Below are positions 23,024 through 33,367 of a DNA stretch of 64,000 nt, piece by piece (within the stretch, counting starts at the first letter, position 1; every line of letters starts with the position of its first letter). A model generated the notes under the pieces. That model was not told where the DNA came from and did not search any database. It saw nothing but the letters and a program-made list of their open reading frames with translations. Origin of the DNA: Proales similis (lineage: Eukaryota; Rotifera; Eurotatoria; Ploima; Proalidae); NCBI GenBank assembly GCA_019059635.1, contig JAGVRJ010000001.1, forward strand, positions 1,922,001 through 1,986,000, written 5' to 3'. A program made the translations under genes and the position numbers.

Positions 23024-24225
23024 ATGAAATCCGAAAGAGGTACGAGGCCAAGTTGTTAACTGTTTGAACCAGTTGCTCTACCGCTATTCACATTTAATCT
23101 GTCGCCTAATAAAAGAGATCATCGATTTTTTCAACCGCACAATGGCCGAAGACGTGAACATATCGCCGGCCGTGGCCGCGATTAAAACACTCCTCGAGTT
23201 CATTCGTCTGAATTCGTTCGGAACAGTGTCCGAGCTGAGAGAGATGGTCATCAACGCCATAGATGTGCTCAACAGAACGGATAGCTCCCCGATCAGCATC
23301 AAGTCAGGCTGCGAAATGCTCTTGCGTTTCATAACGTTGACAGCCCTCGACGCTGGTGTAAGTCTTCATTGTTCCTTATTGAGATGCTTATTTTTCGTAA
23401 ATAGCGCTCATGTTCACTTTGATGCTCTTTACTCAGCTGGACGCCGGTATGGACGCTTGCAAGGCGATTCTATTGCAGAACGGACAGATATTTCTGCGAA
23501 AGGCAAGCGAAGCGCGTTCAAAAATAGCACGACTCGCTTGTGCTTGGATACCGAATGGCGCGGTTGGTTTTAAATGAGCAAGACCTCCTAAAAGCGTCTG
23601 AACTAAATTATTTGTGACCCAAAGAACATTCTGACCCATTCAAAGTCGCGAGTGGTGCTGCAGATACTTGAAGAGGTGTGCAAGTGTGCTGGCAGCTTTC
23701 ATGTCTATGTGAGCGAATCGAGTCCTGACAAGTCCGGGTAAGCAGCTCAAAAAAAAGCCGAATGAGGTCGGAGTTGTGATGAGAAAAATGATTCTAAGGG
23801 TCAAAATGGCAAACGATCTACGCGCCATGGGAATCGCCTGCACAGTAATTCTTGATTCAGCTGTCGGGGCAGTGATGGAAAAAGTTGACATGGTCTTACT
23901 GGGCGCCGAGGGAGTGGTCGAAAGTGGCGGCATAATAAACAAGATCGGCACATGCTCGATTTGTTTGTGCGCTAAAATGCTCAACAAGCCCGTCTACGTG
24001 GCCGTGGAGAGTTTCAAGTTCGTTCGTTTCTATCCGCTGAACAACCGCGACATACCCGACGAGTTCAAATTTAAATATTCACTCGTGTCGACTGGAAAAG
24101 ATCTGACCGAAGAGCATCCATGGATTGACTACACTCAGCCCCACTATCTAACTCTGCTGTTCACCGACATCGGTATACTGACGCCATCGGCCATTAGCGA
24201 CGAGCTGGTCAAACTCTACCAGTGA
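23024..24225 (+). CDS. EIF2B1: translation initiation factor eIF2B subunit alpha
   Basis: Five exons: 23024-23039, 23116-23357, 23437-23562, 23625-23737, 23799-24225; 307 residues against 305 in human. The first exon encodes only five residues (MKSER) plus one base; it was chosen because it restores the family N-terminus ([13 protein letters not shown]). The fold is the Rossmann-like eIF2B alpha/beta/delta domain. Signature stretches include [56 protein letters not shown] and [22 protein letters not shown]. The alpha subunit dimerises at the centre of the decameric eIF2B exchange factor and senses phosphorylated eIF2, the core of the integrated stress response. The intron after 23357 is flanked by near-duplicate coding DNA, giving LDAG twice in a row. 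Confidence 0.95.
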
Positions 24226-24246
24226 ATCAAAATACATTTGACTATT

Positions 24247-24252
24247 AATAAA
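24247..24252 (+). terminator. polyadenylation signal of EIF2B1
   Basis: AATAAA 22 nt after the EIF2B1 stop. The opposite-strand hexamer for ANKIB1 lies at 24272-24277, so the two convergent 3' ends interleave. Confidence 0.65.
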
Positions 24253-24441
24253 GTTGAAAACTGTTCGGCTTTTTATTTACTCCCAGTTAGGTTCAATTGG
24301 AAGAAAACAAGTAGAAAAAAGAATTGAGAAAATTAGATGGTTATTTGAGTTTTAAACAATTCTGACCAGATTTGGAAACAAAGTGGCCGTGAACGAAAGG
24401 AGATAAATGCGGTCCAAGTACTTGAGTCGTGGCAAGCAGTC

Positions 24442-27400
24442 TCAATTAGAGTTCATCGACCGAGACTTGTTATTATGCGGAAAGTTACAAGTTTTTGTCC
24501 ATTTGTCTTTTTGCTTTTGATTTTTAACAACAGAATCGATGTTGGACAGCGTGTTGCTGACCTGGTCGGCGTTCTGACTGACAAATATGGACTGAAAGGG
24601 CAGCACTGAGTGAAATGAGCGGCTTTGGTTGACTTTGTTTTTAGACGAGCGGTCAGGGCGCTCTTGACTCGAACGAGCGGTCATTTCAGTTGGTGGCCAC
24701 TCGTCAGCGCTGTTCAACGATGAGCTCGGCGAGCTAGCCTGGTCTATGCTATCTCGACTCGCTTGGCTGCCCGGGGCCTCCTTCAGCCGACCCATGTGCC
24801 TAAGATGATCGATTCGCATGCAGCCTATCGAGCAGTAATTGCAAACAATGCCCGACAGACTGTTGACGGCTCTTGCTCGCGGACAGCTCATGTTGGCACA
24901 TTTGAGAGCGGAGTCTTTTTTCTGGATGAGAATCTTGTCAAGCTCTTGCTCTAGCTCGGGCCAATCGTCCAACAAAGCCATCAAGTTTGTGTGGCGGCCT
25001 TTTTTGTCGATTATCCACGGATTGCGTGGATTGAGCTCGCGCAACGACAGAGCGATCGTGTTCTTGAATTCATCGTCATTTTGAATGTTGTCCTTGAGAA
25101 TAAACTTCCATCTCTGTCTGGAGTACTTTTTCATGCGCGGCGGCGTGTCGTCAATTGTGTTTAGGCCACGCGTAATAGTGTCTATGAACTCGGCTCTCTT
25201 TCGTCTGAGCAGCGCAGTCAAGCGAATTATCTTTGACTTGGGCGTTTTCAAGTACGGTCTTGCTATAGCCTGCGACAAATTCTCCGTGTGCTCTTCAAAC
25301 TCGGTCTGAACAAGTTCGAATATAAACTTCCTGTGGCCGAACGGTTCCAGATAATAGCCGTAGACGTAAGAGCAGCGAAGTATGCGGCGAGCTTTGAGCA
25401 GTTCGCGAATCGCATTCTCAATAAACAAGTGTGGCACCTCTTGGTCTTGTGGCTGATGCACCTCGACGAGCTGTGTCTCCTGATTGGGCTCGCCCGAGTC
25501 CGAATGGGTCAACAAAGGCAAGGCGGTGAAGTCAAGCGACTTGGCGCGCATTGACGAGGCTCGAGTTGAACGTAACGAGTTTCGAAGACGATTCGCAAAC
25601 GAACCTTCGCCTCTGACCAGCGTTCCCATTTTGTCGCCGCCTTGTTGGGCAGTGAGCATTTCGAACTTTTGCTTGGCGCTTTTCAACAGGGGCTCTTCAA
25701 TCGCATAGCTGTGCTCATGATTGCGGAATCGAGTGTAATAATGGACGAACTTGTTTAGCTCGACCGCTTTCATGTGCTCCTCTTCGGCTTGTACAATCAC
25801 CATTTTATCACGTTGCAGCAGTTTGGACGAGACCTCGTACCGATTGCATTGAAAGTAGCCGCCTGTCGCGCTGCTGTGCTTCTTCCACGGCTCAAGACAA
25901 ATCCAGCAAAAGTCGTATTTGCACCTGTAGCATTTCACATGATTGCAGCCCTCGTTCTTTTGAATAGGAGCTGCGCAGTTCGGATTCGGACAGTTTTTCG
26001 AGTAAGTGACCAGCCAAAGGTAGCTCGCAGATAGCTCTTCACGTTCGCCCGTATCACTCAGCTCTTCGGGTTTAATTTCGGCTATTTTCTTGAACCAGTC
26101 TATCCAATTGCGACAAGTGGCCGGCTCGTGTCCCTCGCCCAAGCAGTCCCAGCAAAAGTTGTGACCGTGGCCACACTCAACCGAGCGCGAGTAGTCACTG
26201 TGCGGCAAATAGCCTTCTGGCTTCTTGACGGCCATGCCACAGCCAGGATATGGACACCATTTGATAGACGGATTAGAGTCGACAAATGACCTCAAGTCAA
26301 ATGCCTGATACTTTTGCACAGTCTCTTGGCTGACGATTTGATGAATCACATGCGATGGAACAATGGCCTGGCACTCAACCGCGGGACAAACGAGCCGATT
26401 TACGTCGCCTTCTTCAATTTTTAATGTCAAATAGCTGCGCCAGCAAGGCTTACAAAATCGGTGTCCACACACGGTCTCAATGCCAGACTCGTTCTCCAAG
26501 TTCTCGGTAGACATTTCTATGCAGCAAATCGGGCAGACAAATGTACTCAAGCTAGACGACGCTTGCCTTGAACTCACAGCTGACGTGTTGTTCTGAAGTC
26601 CACATTTTTGCCGGCATTGATTCGGATCGTGGCGCCAACACCTCATCAGAGCGTCATGTGACCAAGCAAAGTTTTTCAGCATCACTTCAGCGCTGTAGAG
26701 ATCACACCCGAGCTGTTGGGCAGTGCTTTCAAGTATTTTGAGCCGCTCTTGCTGCAAGTCTTCGAATCTCAGGCTGATGGCCGCCTCAGGCAGCTCGTGG
26801 TCGTCAAGAGGGGCATCATCCGCCTCCGTCGAGTTGTCTGGCTCCTCCTCGTCGTCTTCTTTGCTGAACAGCATTTTAGATTCGAGAAAGAGCGCCACGT
26901 CTTTATGGCCATGCTTCTCGGCCAGATCGCACGGAGTGGATCGTTCGTCGTTCTCCACAAACAGGTAGGCACCCCGCTCGGTGAGAAACTCCACACACTT
27001 GAGCAGGTTGTGTCTGGCGGCGAAATGAAGCGGCGTGTTGCCGGCCGAGTCTTTGCTGTTTATGTTCAATTCGCTCACCGGGTAGAAGCTTGCCTGAGAG
27101 GCCTGGTCGCTCGACTTGGCCCGAGTGGCCTCGTCGAACCATTCGAATAGAAGCTTGAAACAGTCGAGTTGTGTTGAATCGCTTGAGCCTTGACAGATGC
27201 AGTGGAACGTGTTCTGTCTGAACGCGTTCAATTTGTTTGGATTGGCACCGTTTGTGTAGAGGAAATGCTTGACCAATTGCTTCATTCCGCGTCTGGCTGC
27301 CGCGTGAAGATAAGTGTCCATTCGACGTTCGTCGATAATTGCGTTCGCGTCCAATTTATTGCGTATATCCATTGAGCGAGTGTAAAGCTCAAGCGCTTTA

Positions 27401-27453
27401 CTTTCGTCGCCGCGCTCGACGGCTTTTTTCAACTTGATCAAATTGGAGCCCAT
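24442..27453 (-). CDS. ANKIB1: ankyrin-repeat RBR E3 ubiquitin ligase
   Basis: Single exon, 1003 residues. I start at the ATG at 27453, which gives MGSNLIKLKKAVERGDE; the alignable vertebrate protein also begins MG and the Gly2 suggests N-myristoylation. The open frame extends ten codons upstream but has no ATG there. Two or three ankyrin repeats lie at about 45-195 (TYLHAAARRG, TPLHFAARHN). The RBR module follows at about 305-540: RING1 (CPICCIEM ... CGHRFC), IBR, and RING2 with the catalytic-cysteine context GCNHVKCYRCKYDFCWIC. After it come the Ariadne-like helical region (HYYTRFRNHEHSY) and a UIM-like IALSLRE near 815. ANKIB1 belongs to the Ariadne group, which uses a HECT-like thioester mechanism and often acts with neddylated cullins. 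The lack of any intron over 3 kb is unusual for this window. Confidence 0.93.
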   Translation of the reverse strand: MGSNLIKLKKAVERGDESKALELYTRSMDIRNKLDANAIIDERRMDTYLHAAARRGMKQLVKHFLYTNGANPNKLNAFRQNTFHCICQGSSDSTQLDCFKLLFEWFDEATRAKSSDQASQASFYPVSELNINSKDSAGNTPLHFAARHNLLKCVEFLTERGAYLFVENDERSTPCDLAEKHGHKDVALFLESKMLFSKEDDEEEPDNSTEADDAPLDDHELPEAAISLRFEDLQQERLKILESTAQQLGCDLYSAEVMLKNFAWSHDALMRCWRHDPNQCRQKCGLQNNTSAVSSRQASSSLSTFVCPICCIEMSTENLENESGIETVCGHRFCKPCWRSYLTLKIEEGDVNRLVCPAVECQAIVPSHVIHQIVSQETVQKYQAFDLRSFVDSNPSIKWCPYPGCGMAVKKPEGYLPHSDYSRSVECGHGHNFCWDCLGEGHEPATCRNWIDWFKKIAEIKPEELSDTGEREELSASYLWLVTYSKNCPNPNCAAPIQKNEGCNHVKCYRCKYDFCWICLEPWKKHSSATGGYFQCNRYEVSSKLLQRDKMVIVQAEEEHMKAVELNKFVHYYTRFRNHEHSYAIEEPLLKSAKQKFEMLTAQQGGDKMGTLVRGEGSFANRLRNSLRSTRASSMRAKSLDFTALPLLTHSDSGEPNQETQLVEVHQPQDQEVPHLFIENAIRELLKARRILRCSYVYGYYLEPFGHRKFIFELVQTEFEEHTENLSQAIARPYLKTPKSKIIRLTALLRRKRAEFIDTITRGLNTIDDTPPRMKKYSRQRWKFILKDNIQNDDEFKNTIALSLRELNPRNPWIIDKKGRHTNLMALLDDWPELEQELDKILIQKKDSALKCANMSCPRARAVNSLSGIVCNYCSIGCMRIDHLRHMGRLKEAPGSQASRDSIDQASSPSSSLNSADEWPPTEMTARSSQERPDRSSKNKVNQSRSFHSVLPFQSIFVSQNADQVSNTLSNIDSVVKNQKQKDKWTKTCNFPHNNKSRSMNSN

Positions 27454-28043
27454 GTTTGTGAGTTGTTTGTCTCTCGCCTGCAAGCTCGGTCTGTGGCCAC
27501 TCTGTTTGATTGCGTTTTAAGGGTCAAATAGCGATTCGCTTATCCTCGGCCTATTTTAATTGCTTATTCATTCTTCTCGTTTGGATCTTATCACGACGCC
27601 TTTGAATGTACAACCCTTCATCTAAGAATAAAATGGTCTCTCTTCGCTCGCTTTTAGGTCTTTAATATCCTCCAGCAGACTGCATCTAAATATAGCACGT
27701 AGACACGTTTGTAAATTTAGAATTTGCTCTTAACGAGGGTCGGTGTGCCGCTTGCAAAAAAAAGCAAGATTGACTTGGCTGTCTTGTTAAATTAATGATG
27801 ACTTGGATAAGAGCGGTCGGAAAAAGGCCAGAAACAGGAAGAAAGTGAAGAAGAAGCTAAGCGCCGTTGAGCGATGTAGCTGCGATAACAATGCAATTTG
27901 CAAAAGAGATGAGGAAAGCATAAATTTTAATAAAACATATAACTGTGCACACACAAGCGAATGAGCTCGGCAGCATCATCATCAACAACAGCAGCAGCAG
28001 CAACAGCAGAAGAAATTGCAGGGTATCGATTTTTATTAGCAAA
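27454..28043. other. divergent promoter between ANKIB1 and the ETS gene
   Basis: 590 nt. Contains a CAG/AAC-rich stretch near 27978-28012 just upstream of the ETS start, probably 5' UTR. No separate gene seen. Confidence 0.5.
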
Positions 28044-28469
28044 ATGAGTGAGGAGGCGAATAATGGGCGGCGCGGCGTGCAGCTCTGGCAATTTCTATTG
28101 GAGCTGTTATGTAAGGGCAAACATGCGTCGGCCATCAGGTGGCTTGATTGCGAAGACGAACAAGACGACAATGAGGAAGATCTAGGCGCAGACTGCCAAA
28201 GCAACAACGAGCAGAGAATAAAGCAGACGTTTGAAATACGCGATCCACACCAACTGGCTCGTCTGTGGGGTGAGCACAAGTCATTATCCAACATGAACTT
28301 CGCATCTATGGCCCGCACGCTCAGGCGCTATCAGAGCGAGAAACTCATAAGCAAGCAGGCACAGCCCCCTCACACATACCAGTTCATGTTCGACATCCAG
28401 CACTATCTGGGCTATTCAGTTAATGAGCTGAGAACGCTGCACAGCAGGCAGAATGAAAAGAACTCTTGA
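28044..28469 (+). CDS. small divergent ETS-domain transcription factor
   Basis: Intronless frame of 141 residues starting at the only ATG (MSEEANNGRRG). Nearly the whole protein is an ETS winged-helix domain: helix 1 QLWQFLLELL, helix 2 DPHQLARLWGEHKS, recognition helix NMNFASMARTLRRYQSEKLI. The two arginines that contact the GGA core in ETS proteins are kept (A-R-T-L-R), but the usual LRYYYDKNI is changed to LRRYQSEKL. An acidic insertion of about 25 residues (CEDEQDDNEEDLGADC) lies between helix 1 and helix 2, where canonical domains are short. No transactivation or PNT domain is present; an extra 5' exon cannot be excluded. Which ETS subfamily it comes from is unclear. Confidence 0.8.
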   Translation: MSEEANNGRRGVQLWQFLLELLCKGKHASAIRWLDCEDEQDDNEEDLGADCQSNNEQRIKQTFEIRDPHQLARLWGEHKSLSNMNFASMARTLRRYQSEKLISKQAQPPHTYQFMFDIQHYLGYSVNELRTLHSRQNEKNS

Positions 28470-28779
28470 AGCGATTTCAGTGTCGACAAGCAGACTGACA
28501 GCTAGACTATGCTGGCGCACTGCCTTTAAATCTGCTTTCTGCTTTTTTTTTGTTTCGTTTCACGGGCTCATCTACTTGTCTACTGACAGGCTCGCCTCTT
28601 TAGTCTCGGCTTTCATTTACGCATAAAATATACAAGGCAAACATAAAAGCTCTCGTTGATAAAGCTGAAAGTAAAAATGTCTAAATGGCCAATTCTTTCT
28701 ATTCTCAGTCGCAGCCATTAAGCGTTTGAATTTGGTGGCAGAGTGAAATAACGAGACCTTGATGAAACATTTATGATAG
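28470..28779. other. ETS 3' UTR and WDR44 promoter
   Basis: 310 nt, pyrimidine-rich in the first half. No coding signal seen. Confidence 0.45.
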
Positions 28780-31623
28780 ATGGCAAAGATGGATGCGGAT
28801 GATGACCGCCTTTCGGCTGGCAGCACAGCAAGTGACAGTAGCAGTAGTGGCAGCCACAACGAGTTCTGCGACGCCAACAGCCAATTCAGGTAAGACGGAT
28901 TGCGATGCCAATATTTGAAAAGAATCATGTGTGCATGTTAACGAACGCTTCAGTTCACGCGAGCTGATCAATCAATCACGCAAACGTAATGCCTTTTCTT
29001 TTGCTCGTCTAGTCTCAGATCGAACGGGAAATAAACTCTTTGTTTTAAAATTATGAAAGAAATGGGCGTGGAGGAAGACCGAAAGCTATTGGAGGAGCTG
29101 GCCAAGTTCAGAGTCGAAAATGACCAAGCCACGGGTCAATCGGTGCCTACTTGGAGACGAACATGGAAAGACGTGGGCTCGGCGAAGCTGAGACGAGCCA
29201 ACACAGAACACTGCGAATGTGGCAACATAGCCCGGTACTCATCACCGCCCTTGCCGTCGAGGACGCGCTCGTTTGCGCAAGAAGCGAAGCTGTCACTTGT
29301 CGATGGCTTCAGCACTTGGCCTGGACCTCGACAAGCCCTAGCCCCTCAATCGCATGCAAACGCAGGAGAAGATAATGAAACAGCTGCGTCGAGCAATCGA
29401 TTCACCAGCTCAATTGAAAGTCTTCACGACGATCAAACAAGCGAAATGAGAGGAGACGAGCACTCGCTCGAGCAGTACATCAGTCCTGTTGACCGACAAA
29501 TTGCAGTTTTGACTGCCAAGTCTGAGAAAGCTGACCAATCGACCGAGCTAAGCATGAAAAAGTGGCTCAGCTCGATGATAGGCGCCGATTTTGACGGCAA
29601 ATCTAACGAGGAAAAGCGGCGGCGCGATTCAGTTACAAACGAGAGTACAAGTGGAAACGTCAATTCAGCGCCAATCGACCAGATAAATAGTCACAGTGAA
29701 GAAATAGACTCATCATTGAGCGGAGCGGCAAACGATTCTCGCCTCAAACGTGGAGAGTGCAAGCGACTCAAAAGACGGTAATTTGTCTCACCTTGCGCAT
29801 TCAGCTTTTCCTCGTTCCAATACGATCAATCGCGCAGAAGTGGCCGCATGGGTCGCGCCTGGAAACGAATGAGCCAAATGGTGAGGAATGCACAGCGAGC
29901 GGCTATTGACAAGCAGCTCGATGAAAATTCGAGCGGAGAAGACTCAGTAAATGGGTTCGAATCGACGGCAGGCGTCAAATACAAGGCAGTTCGAGCCCTC
30001 AAAGGCGGAACACATCGATTCCGCCACATTCAAGTATCGCAAGTGCTCGACTCAAAGCGAGACGAGAGCATATTCCCGTCGGAGGGCTCTTCGAAGGCGT
30101 GTAATCACATCATCTGGAATATTAAATTCACGCTGTGCGGGCGTCTATTTGCATCGGCCGGTGCCGATCGAACCCTGAAAATCTGGTGTCTCAAATCCTG
30201 CCTGGGCTTTTTCATTGAGCAAATGCGCATTCACAGCAGCAGCAGCAGCAGTAGCAGCCACGATTGCTCGGGTAAGTGAACCAATCGAAACTGATTTGAT
30301 TGATGTAGCCACTAAGTGGCTATATTCGAAAGTGAAGAGCGATGACACAGAGGCGAACGGCGAGTGTGATCGATATTGCTCTAAACCTCTGTCGATACTC
30401 TCGGGCCATCAGTCGGACGTGCTAGATCTGAGCTGGTCCAAAGTAAGGCACAGTGCATACCGTTGTTCATGACAAGTCTAATCACATCAATCGTTGTGTA
30501 GGATTTGTTCTTGATCTCGGCGTCGTCGGACAAGACATGCCGTCTCTGGCACGTCTACAGATCCAACTGTTTGTGCATATTTCATCACAATTCAATCATT
30601 TCGGCATTGGCCTTTCGACCATCGGACAGTAGTCAACACTTTGTGAGCGCATGTTTAGATGGCAAACTTCGCCTGTGGAGCATAATTGAGAAGAAAGTTG
30701 TCGCTTCAAACGACCTCAATCAACTTGGGCCTTCTCCGCACAATTTCATTACGGCCATTTGCTATTGTCAAGCCGACAAGACGATTGCGATTGGCACTTT
30801 TGATGGCCGTTGCATTCTCTACAATGCTCAAGTAGGCTGATGAACGCTCGCTGCGTAGGTGGAGTTGAGTTGGTCACATAAGCTGCTCTCAAATAGAATT
30901 TCAAATATCACTCCATAATCGATTTGAAATCGCATCCACGCAAAGGATGGAAAGGTGCCAAGAAGGTGACTGGCATCGAGGTTTTCAATCACGATTCCAA
31001 CAGAGTGGGTTGAATTATTCGCAGAGAGAGCTGTTTTGTGCACGATTTAAATCAATCGCAATGGCATATTTTTTCCTACAGCTCTTGATAACCACCAATG
31101 ACTCGCGCGTTCGTCTCTACGATCTGAGGGATCTGTCGCTTGTTTGTAAGTACAAAGGCTTTTCCAACGCCACTGTGCACATCAAGGCCTCAGTCAGGTT
31201 GGTATCGTTTCACATCAGCTCACATCAGGCAGCTCTAATTTCGCCGATATTTCAAGCCCCGATGACAAGTACATCGTTTGCGGGAGCCGAAATCAAAGCG
31301 TCTATTTGTGGAAGACTGACAATCAAATGTCAATATTAAGCGCCGGTAAGCTCTTCGCTTGGCTTTATTGGTTGTTGATGCAATCGATCTGAAATTGACT
31401 CTCTATTATGATGATAATAATCGTCTGTTTATGAATAGGACGTCGAGACAGAAACAAATACTGGGAACGAGTGTCGGCGTACAGCGGCGTAGTAACGTGC
31501 GCTCTGTTTGCGCCCAGACCAGTGACAACAGCAGCCACAGGCAAAAGTAATGAAAATTGTGCCGACTACACGATCGTCACAGCGGCCGGTTGTGATGGCA
31601 TCATAAAAATCCTGCGCTGCTAG
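28780..31623 (+). CDS. WDR44: WD-repeat protein 44 (Rab11-binding) homologue
   Basis: Ten exons: 28780-28889, 28954-28985, 29060-29777, 29838-30271, 30333-30442, 30502-30831, 30897-31004, 31082-31197, 31257-31345, 31439-31623; about 743 residues. The fifth exon could start at 30309, adding eight residues; I prefer 30333 because the resulting 61-nt intron matches the rest. The N-terminal half is disordered and Ser-rich. The C-terminal half is a WD40 propeller matching WDR44 blade by blade: FTLCGRLFASAGADRTLKIW, GHQSDVLDLSWSK, SSDKTCRLWHV, DGKLRLWSIIEKKVV, TNDSRVRLYDLRDLSL, YIVCGSRNQSVYLWK, then RRDRNKYWERVSAYSGVVT. WDR44 binds GTP-Rab11 and holds recycling endosomes back from ciliary traffic. 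The first two exons are less certain than the rest. An AATAAA lies at 31697-31702. Confidence 0.9.
30234..30259 (+). repeat. AGC trinucleotide run encoding polyserine in WDR44
   Basis: Nine serine codons, mostly AGC, near the end of exon 4, in a loop between WD blades. Confidence 0.8.
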
Positions 31624-31696
31624 CTGCATGAAAAAACGAAACGAAAATTTCTAAAGTTTGAATCGATTCAAAGACAAAAGGCCTTTTGTTGTAAAG

Positions 31697-31702
31697 AATA
31701 AA
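31697..31702 (+). terminator. polyadenylation signal of WDR44
   Basis: AATAAA 74 nt after the WDR44 stop, in the 142-nt gap to the convergent glycosyltransferase gene. Confidence 0.65.
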
Positions 31703-31735
31703 AAAACACGCACATGAACAGCACTAGGCCGGTAT

Positions 31736-31741
31736 TTTATT
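31736..31741 (-). terminator. polyadenylation signal of the GT92 gene
   Basis: Minus-strand AATAAA 25 nt past the stop at 31766. Confidence 0.65.
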
Positions 31742-31765
31742 CAATTTAGCCGTTAGGGAGACGAA

Positions 31766-33367
31766 TTAGGTTCGAATAAACGGCTCAAGGAGGCAGGTGT
31801 AATATTGCGAATCGAATTTTACATCAACAATAGAAATGTCCTCATCTTTCTTGAAAGAATAAGAGTCACGAAAATGCGAGAGAAAGGCAATGTTAGAGTC
31901 AACGAATTTGAACGGTGCATCTACGGCATAGTGATGCGTCATCTGAAGCGTTCTATCTGTCAAGTGAACACTCTTGCCCAAGTAGTTGCTTGTTGACTTG
32001 CCCAGCAAGTAAAAGACGCGAGCGAATCGGCTTGAGATTTCAGTTGTGCGCTTGTTCCACACGTTCAGTTTTGGCTTGAATCGCTCGTAAGCTAAAAGGA
32101 GATTACGCGCATGATCGCGCTCTTCTCGATTTTTAATTGAAAATCGATACTCGATTTTATTATCCGGCTCGATAATTGAAAACGAGCTCTGATTGGCACC
32201 GATCGCATCAGACGCGCCTTTCATTATTTTGGAGACGAAATTCGCTTTCAAATAGAATGCCATCGAAAAGTGGATGGTTTCGACGGTGGAAAACTGCTCC
32301 GCGTAGGAGTCAATGTCAGGCAGCTTAGAGCACTCAGATTTCTGAATTTCGGTATCCACGTTCCGCTCTTGATGCGCATTGGACAGCGGCCGGCTCGAAT
32401 GTGGAAATATCAATTCGTCGTTGTCGATGACGCCGATTCGCTTGTACTGGTCTATGTTGTCCAGATAGCATTCGTTGAACATGAGAATATCGAACACGTT
32501 TGTGTAGAAGAGGAAAAACTCGCGTCCGTTGATTTTGAGCTCGGTGAATGAGCTCAAGTAGCGGTGTTGATCGACGCTTCGATTCTGCTCATAGATGAGA
32601 TCGGGCAGCCAGTGCATGTGGTAAATATAAAGCAGATCTTGATGAGCGTTGAACACTCTATTCAACTCGAGCGAATCCGGAATCGTGTTGTTGCAGATGG
32701 CGACCATTTTAAAGCCCAGTCGACGCTGAGCTCTTAGCCACCAGTCAAAGTGCAGATGCAGATCGCCTGTTTGCTTGTAGTAGTAGCATTTGCTGCAAAT
32801 CGCTGTTCCGCTCTTGTTTGCTGCAAATCGCTGTTCCGCTCGCTTAATTCGCTTTACTTTGACATTGATTGGAGCCTTTGTTTGGCGCCGCTCGTCCTGA
32901 TAGAGCAAAAAGCTGAGCTCAGAGCCCACGGCTTGCTCGGAGTCAATCAAACTCTTCTCGACGTTTAACGAGTTCACTTCGTAAATGTGCCATCGATCGT
33001 GCAGCCGAATTGAGCTCTTGTTCACCCAAAAGTCAAATATCCGGCCTTCGGCTGTCTTGAGAGAAAACTTGAGTCTATACTCAGAGTGATTGAGCTTGGA
33101 GCGACTGATGAAGAAGACGCGAAAGAGCGGCCGATCGTAAAAGTAAAAGGCACTCGAGCGTCTGAAAAAGACTTGCTCGTTAAGTTGTTCCCATTCGGAG
33201 TTTCTGACCTCGAGCGCCTCTCCTTTGGCGCCCTCCTCCTCTTCGTTGTACTCGTCTTGTTCTATCGATTCGACGGCGTAGGTTGACTCGTTCGACAGAT
33301 TAAAATAAATCAAAATCACCAGATTTAAAGCGGCGAACAAGAATACCAGCACTCTCAATTTGCTCAT
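31766..33367 (-). CDS. glycosyltransferase family 92 (DUF23) type II membrane protein
   Basis: Intronless, 533 residues from ATG at 33367. The N-terminus is a signal anchor (RVLVFLFAALNLVILIYF, residues 5-22), giving a Golgi type II topology. The catalytic part has GT92 features: a Cys-rich start (CSKCYYYKQTGDLHLHFDWW), then IYHMHWLPDL, FNECYLDN and the Asp-rich YKRIGVIDNDELIFP near residue 320, which fits the metal/sugar-nucleotide motif of this family. The nematode member GALT-1 adds beta-1,4-galactose to core fucose; the exact reaction here is not known. At 32789-32841 a 25-bp sequence occurs twice, 28 bp apart, so the two copies are read in different frames. The gene ends 142 nt from WDR44 (convergent) and starts 155 nt from the MTO1 stop. 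Confidence 0.83.
   Translation of the reverse strand: MSKLRVLVFLFAALNLVILIYFNLSNESTYAVESIEQDEYNEEEEGAKGEALEVRNSEWEQLNEQVFFRRSSAFYFYDRPLFRVFFISRSKLNHSEYRLKFSLKTAEGRIFDFWVNKSSIRLHDRWHIYEVNSLNVEKSLIDSEQAVGSELSFLLYQDERRQTKAPINVKVKRIKRAEQRFAANKSGTAICSKCYYYKQTGDLHLHFDWWLRAQRRLGFKMVAICNNTIPDSLELNRVFNAHQDLLYIYHMHWLPDLIYEQNRSVDQHRYLSSFTELKINGREFFLFYTNVFDILMFNECYLDNIDQYKRIGVIDNDELIFPHSSRPLSNAHQERNVDTEIQKSECSKLPDIDSYAEQFSTVETIHFSMAFYLKANFVSKIMKGASDAIGANQSSFSIIEPDNKIEYRFSIKNREERDHARNLLLAYERFKPKLNVWNKRTTEISSRFARVFYLLGKSTSNYLGKSVHLTDRTLQMTHHYAVDAPFKFVDSNIAFLSHFRDSYSFKKDEDISIVDVKFDSQYYTCLLEPFIRT

Noticed and set aside
31198-31232. An apparent 35-nt intron in WDR44
   Set aside because: A later acceptor at 31256 gives a normal 59-nt intron and restores the family sequence KAS-SPDDKYIVCGS. 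Similar apparent 26- to 39-nt introns at 58278, 30272 and 35083 resolved in the same way.
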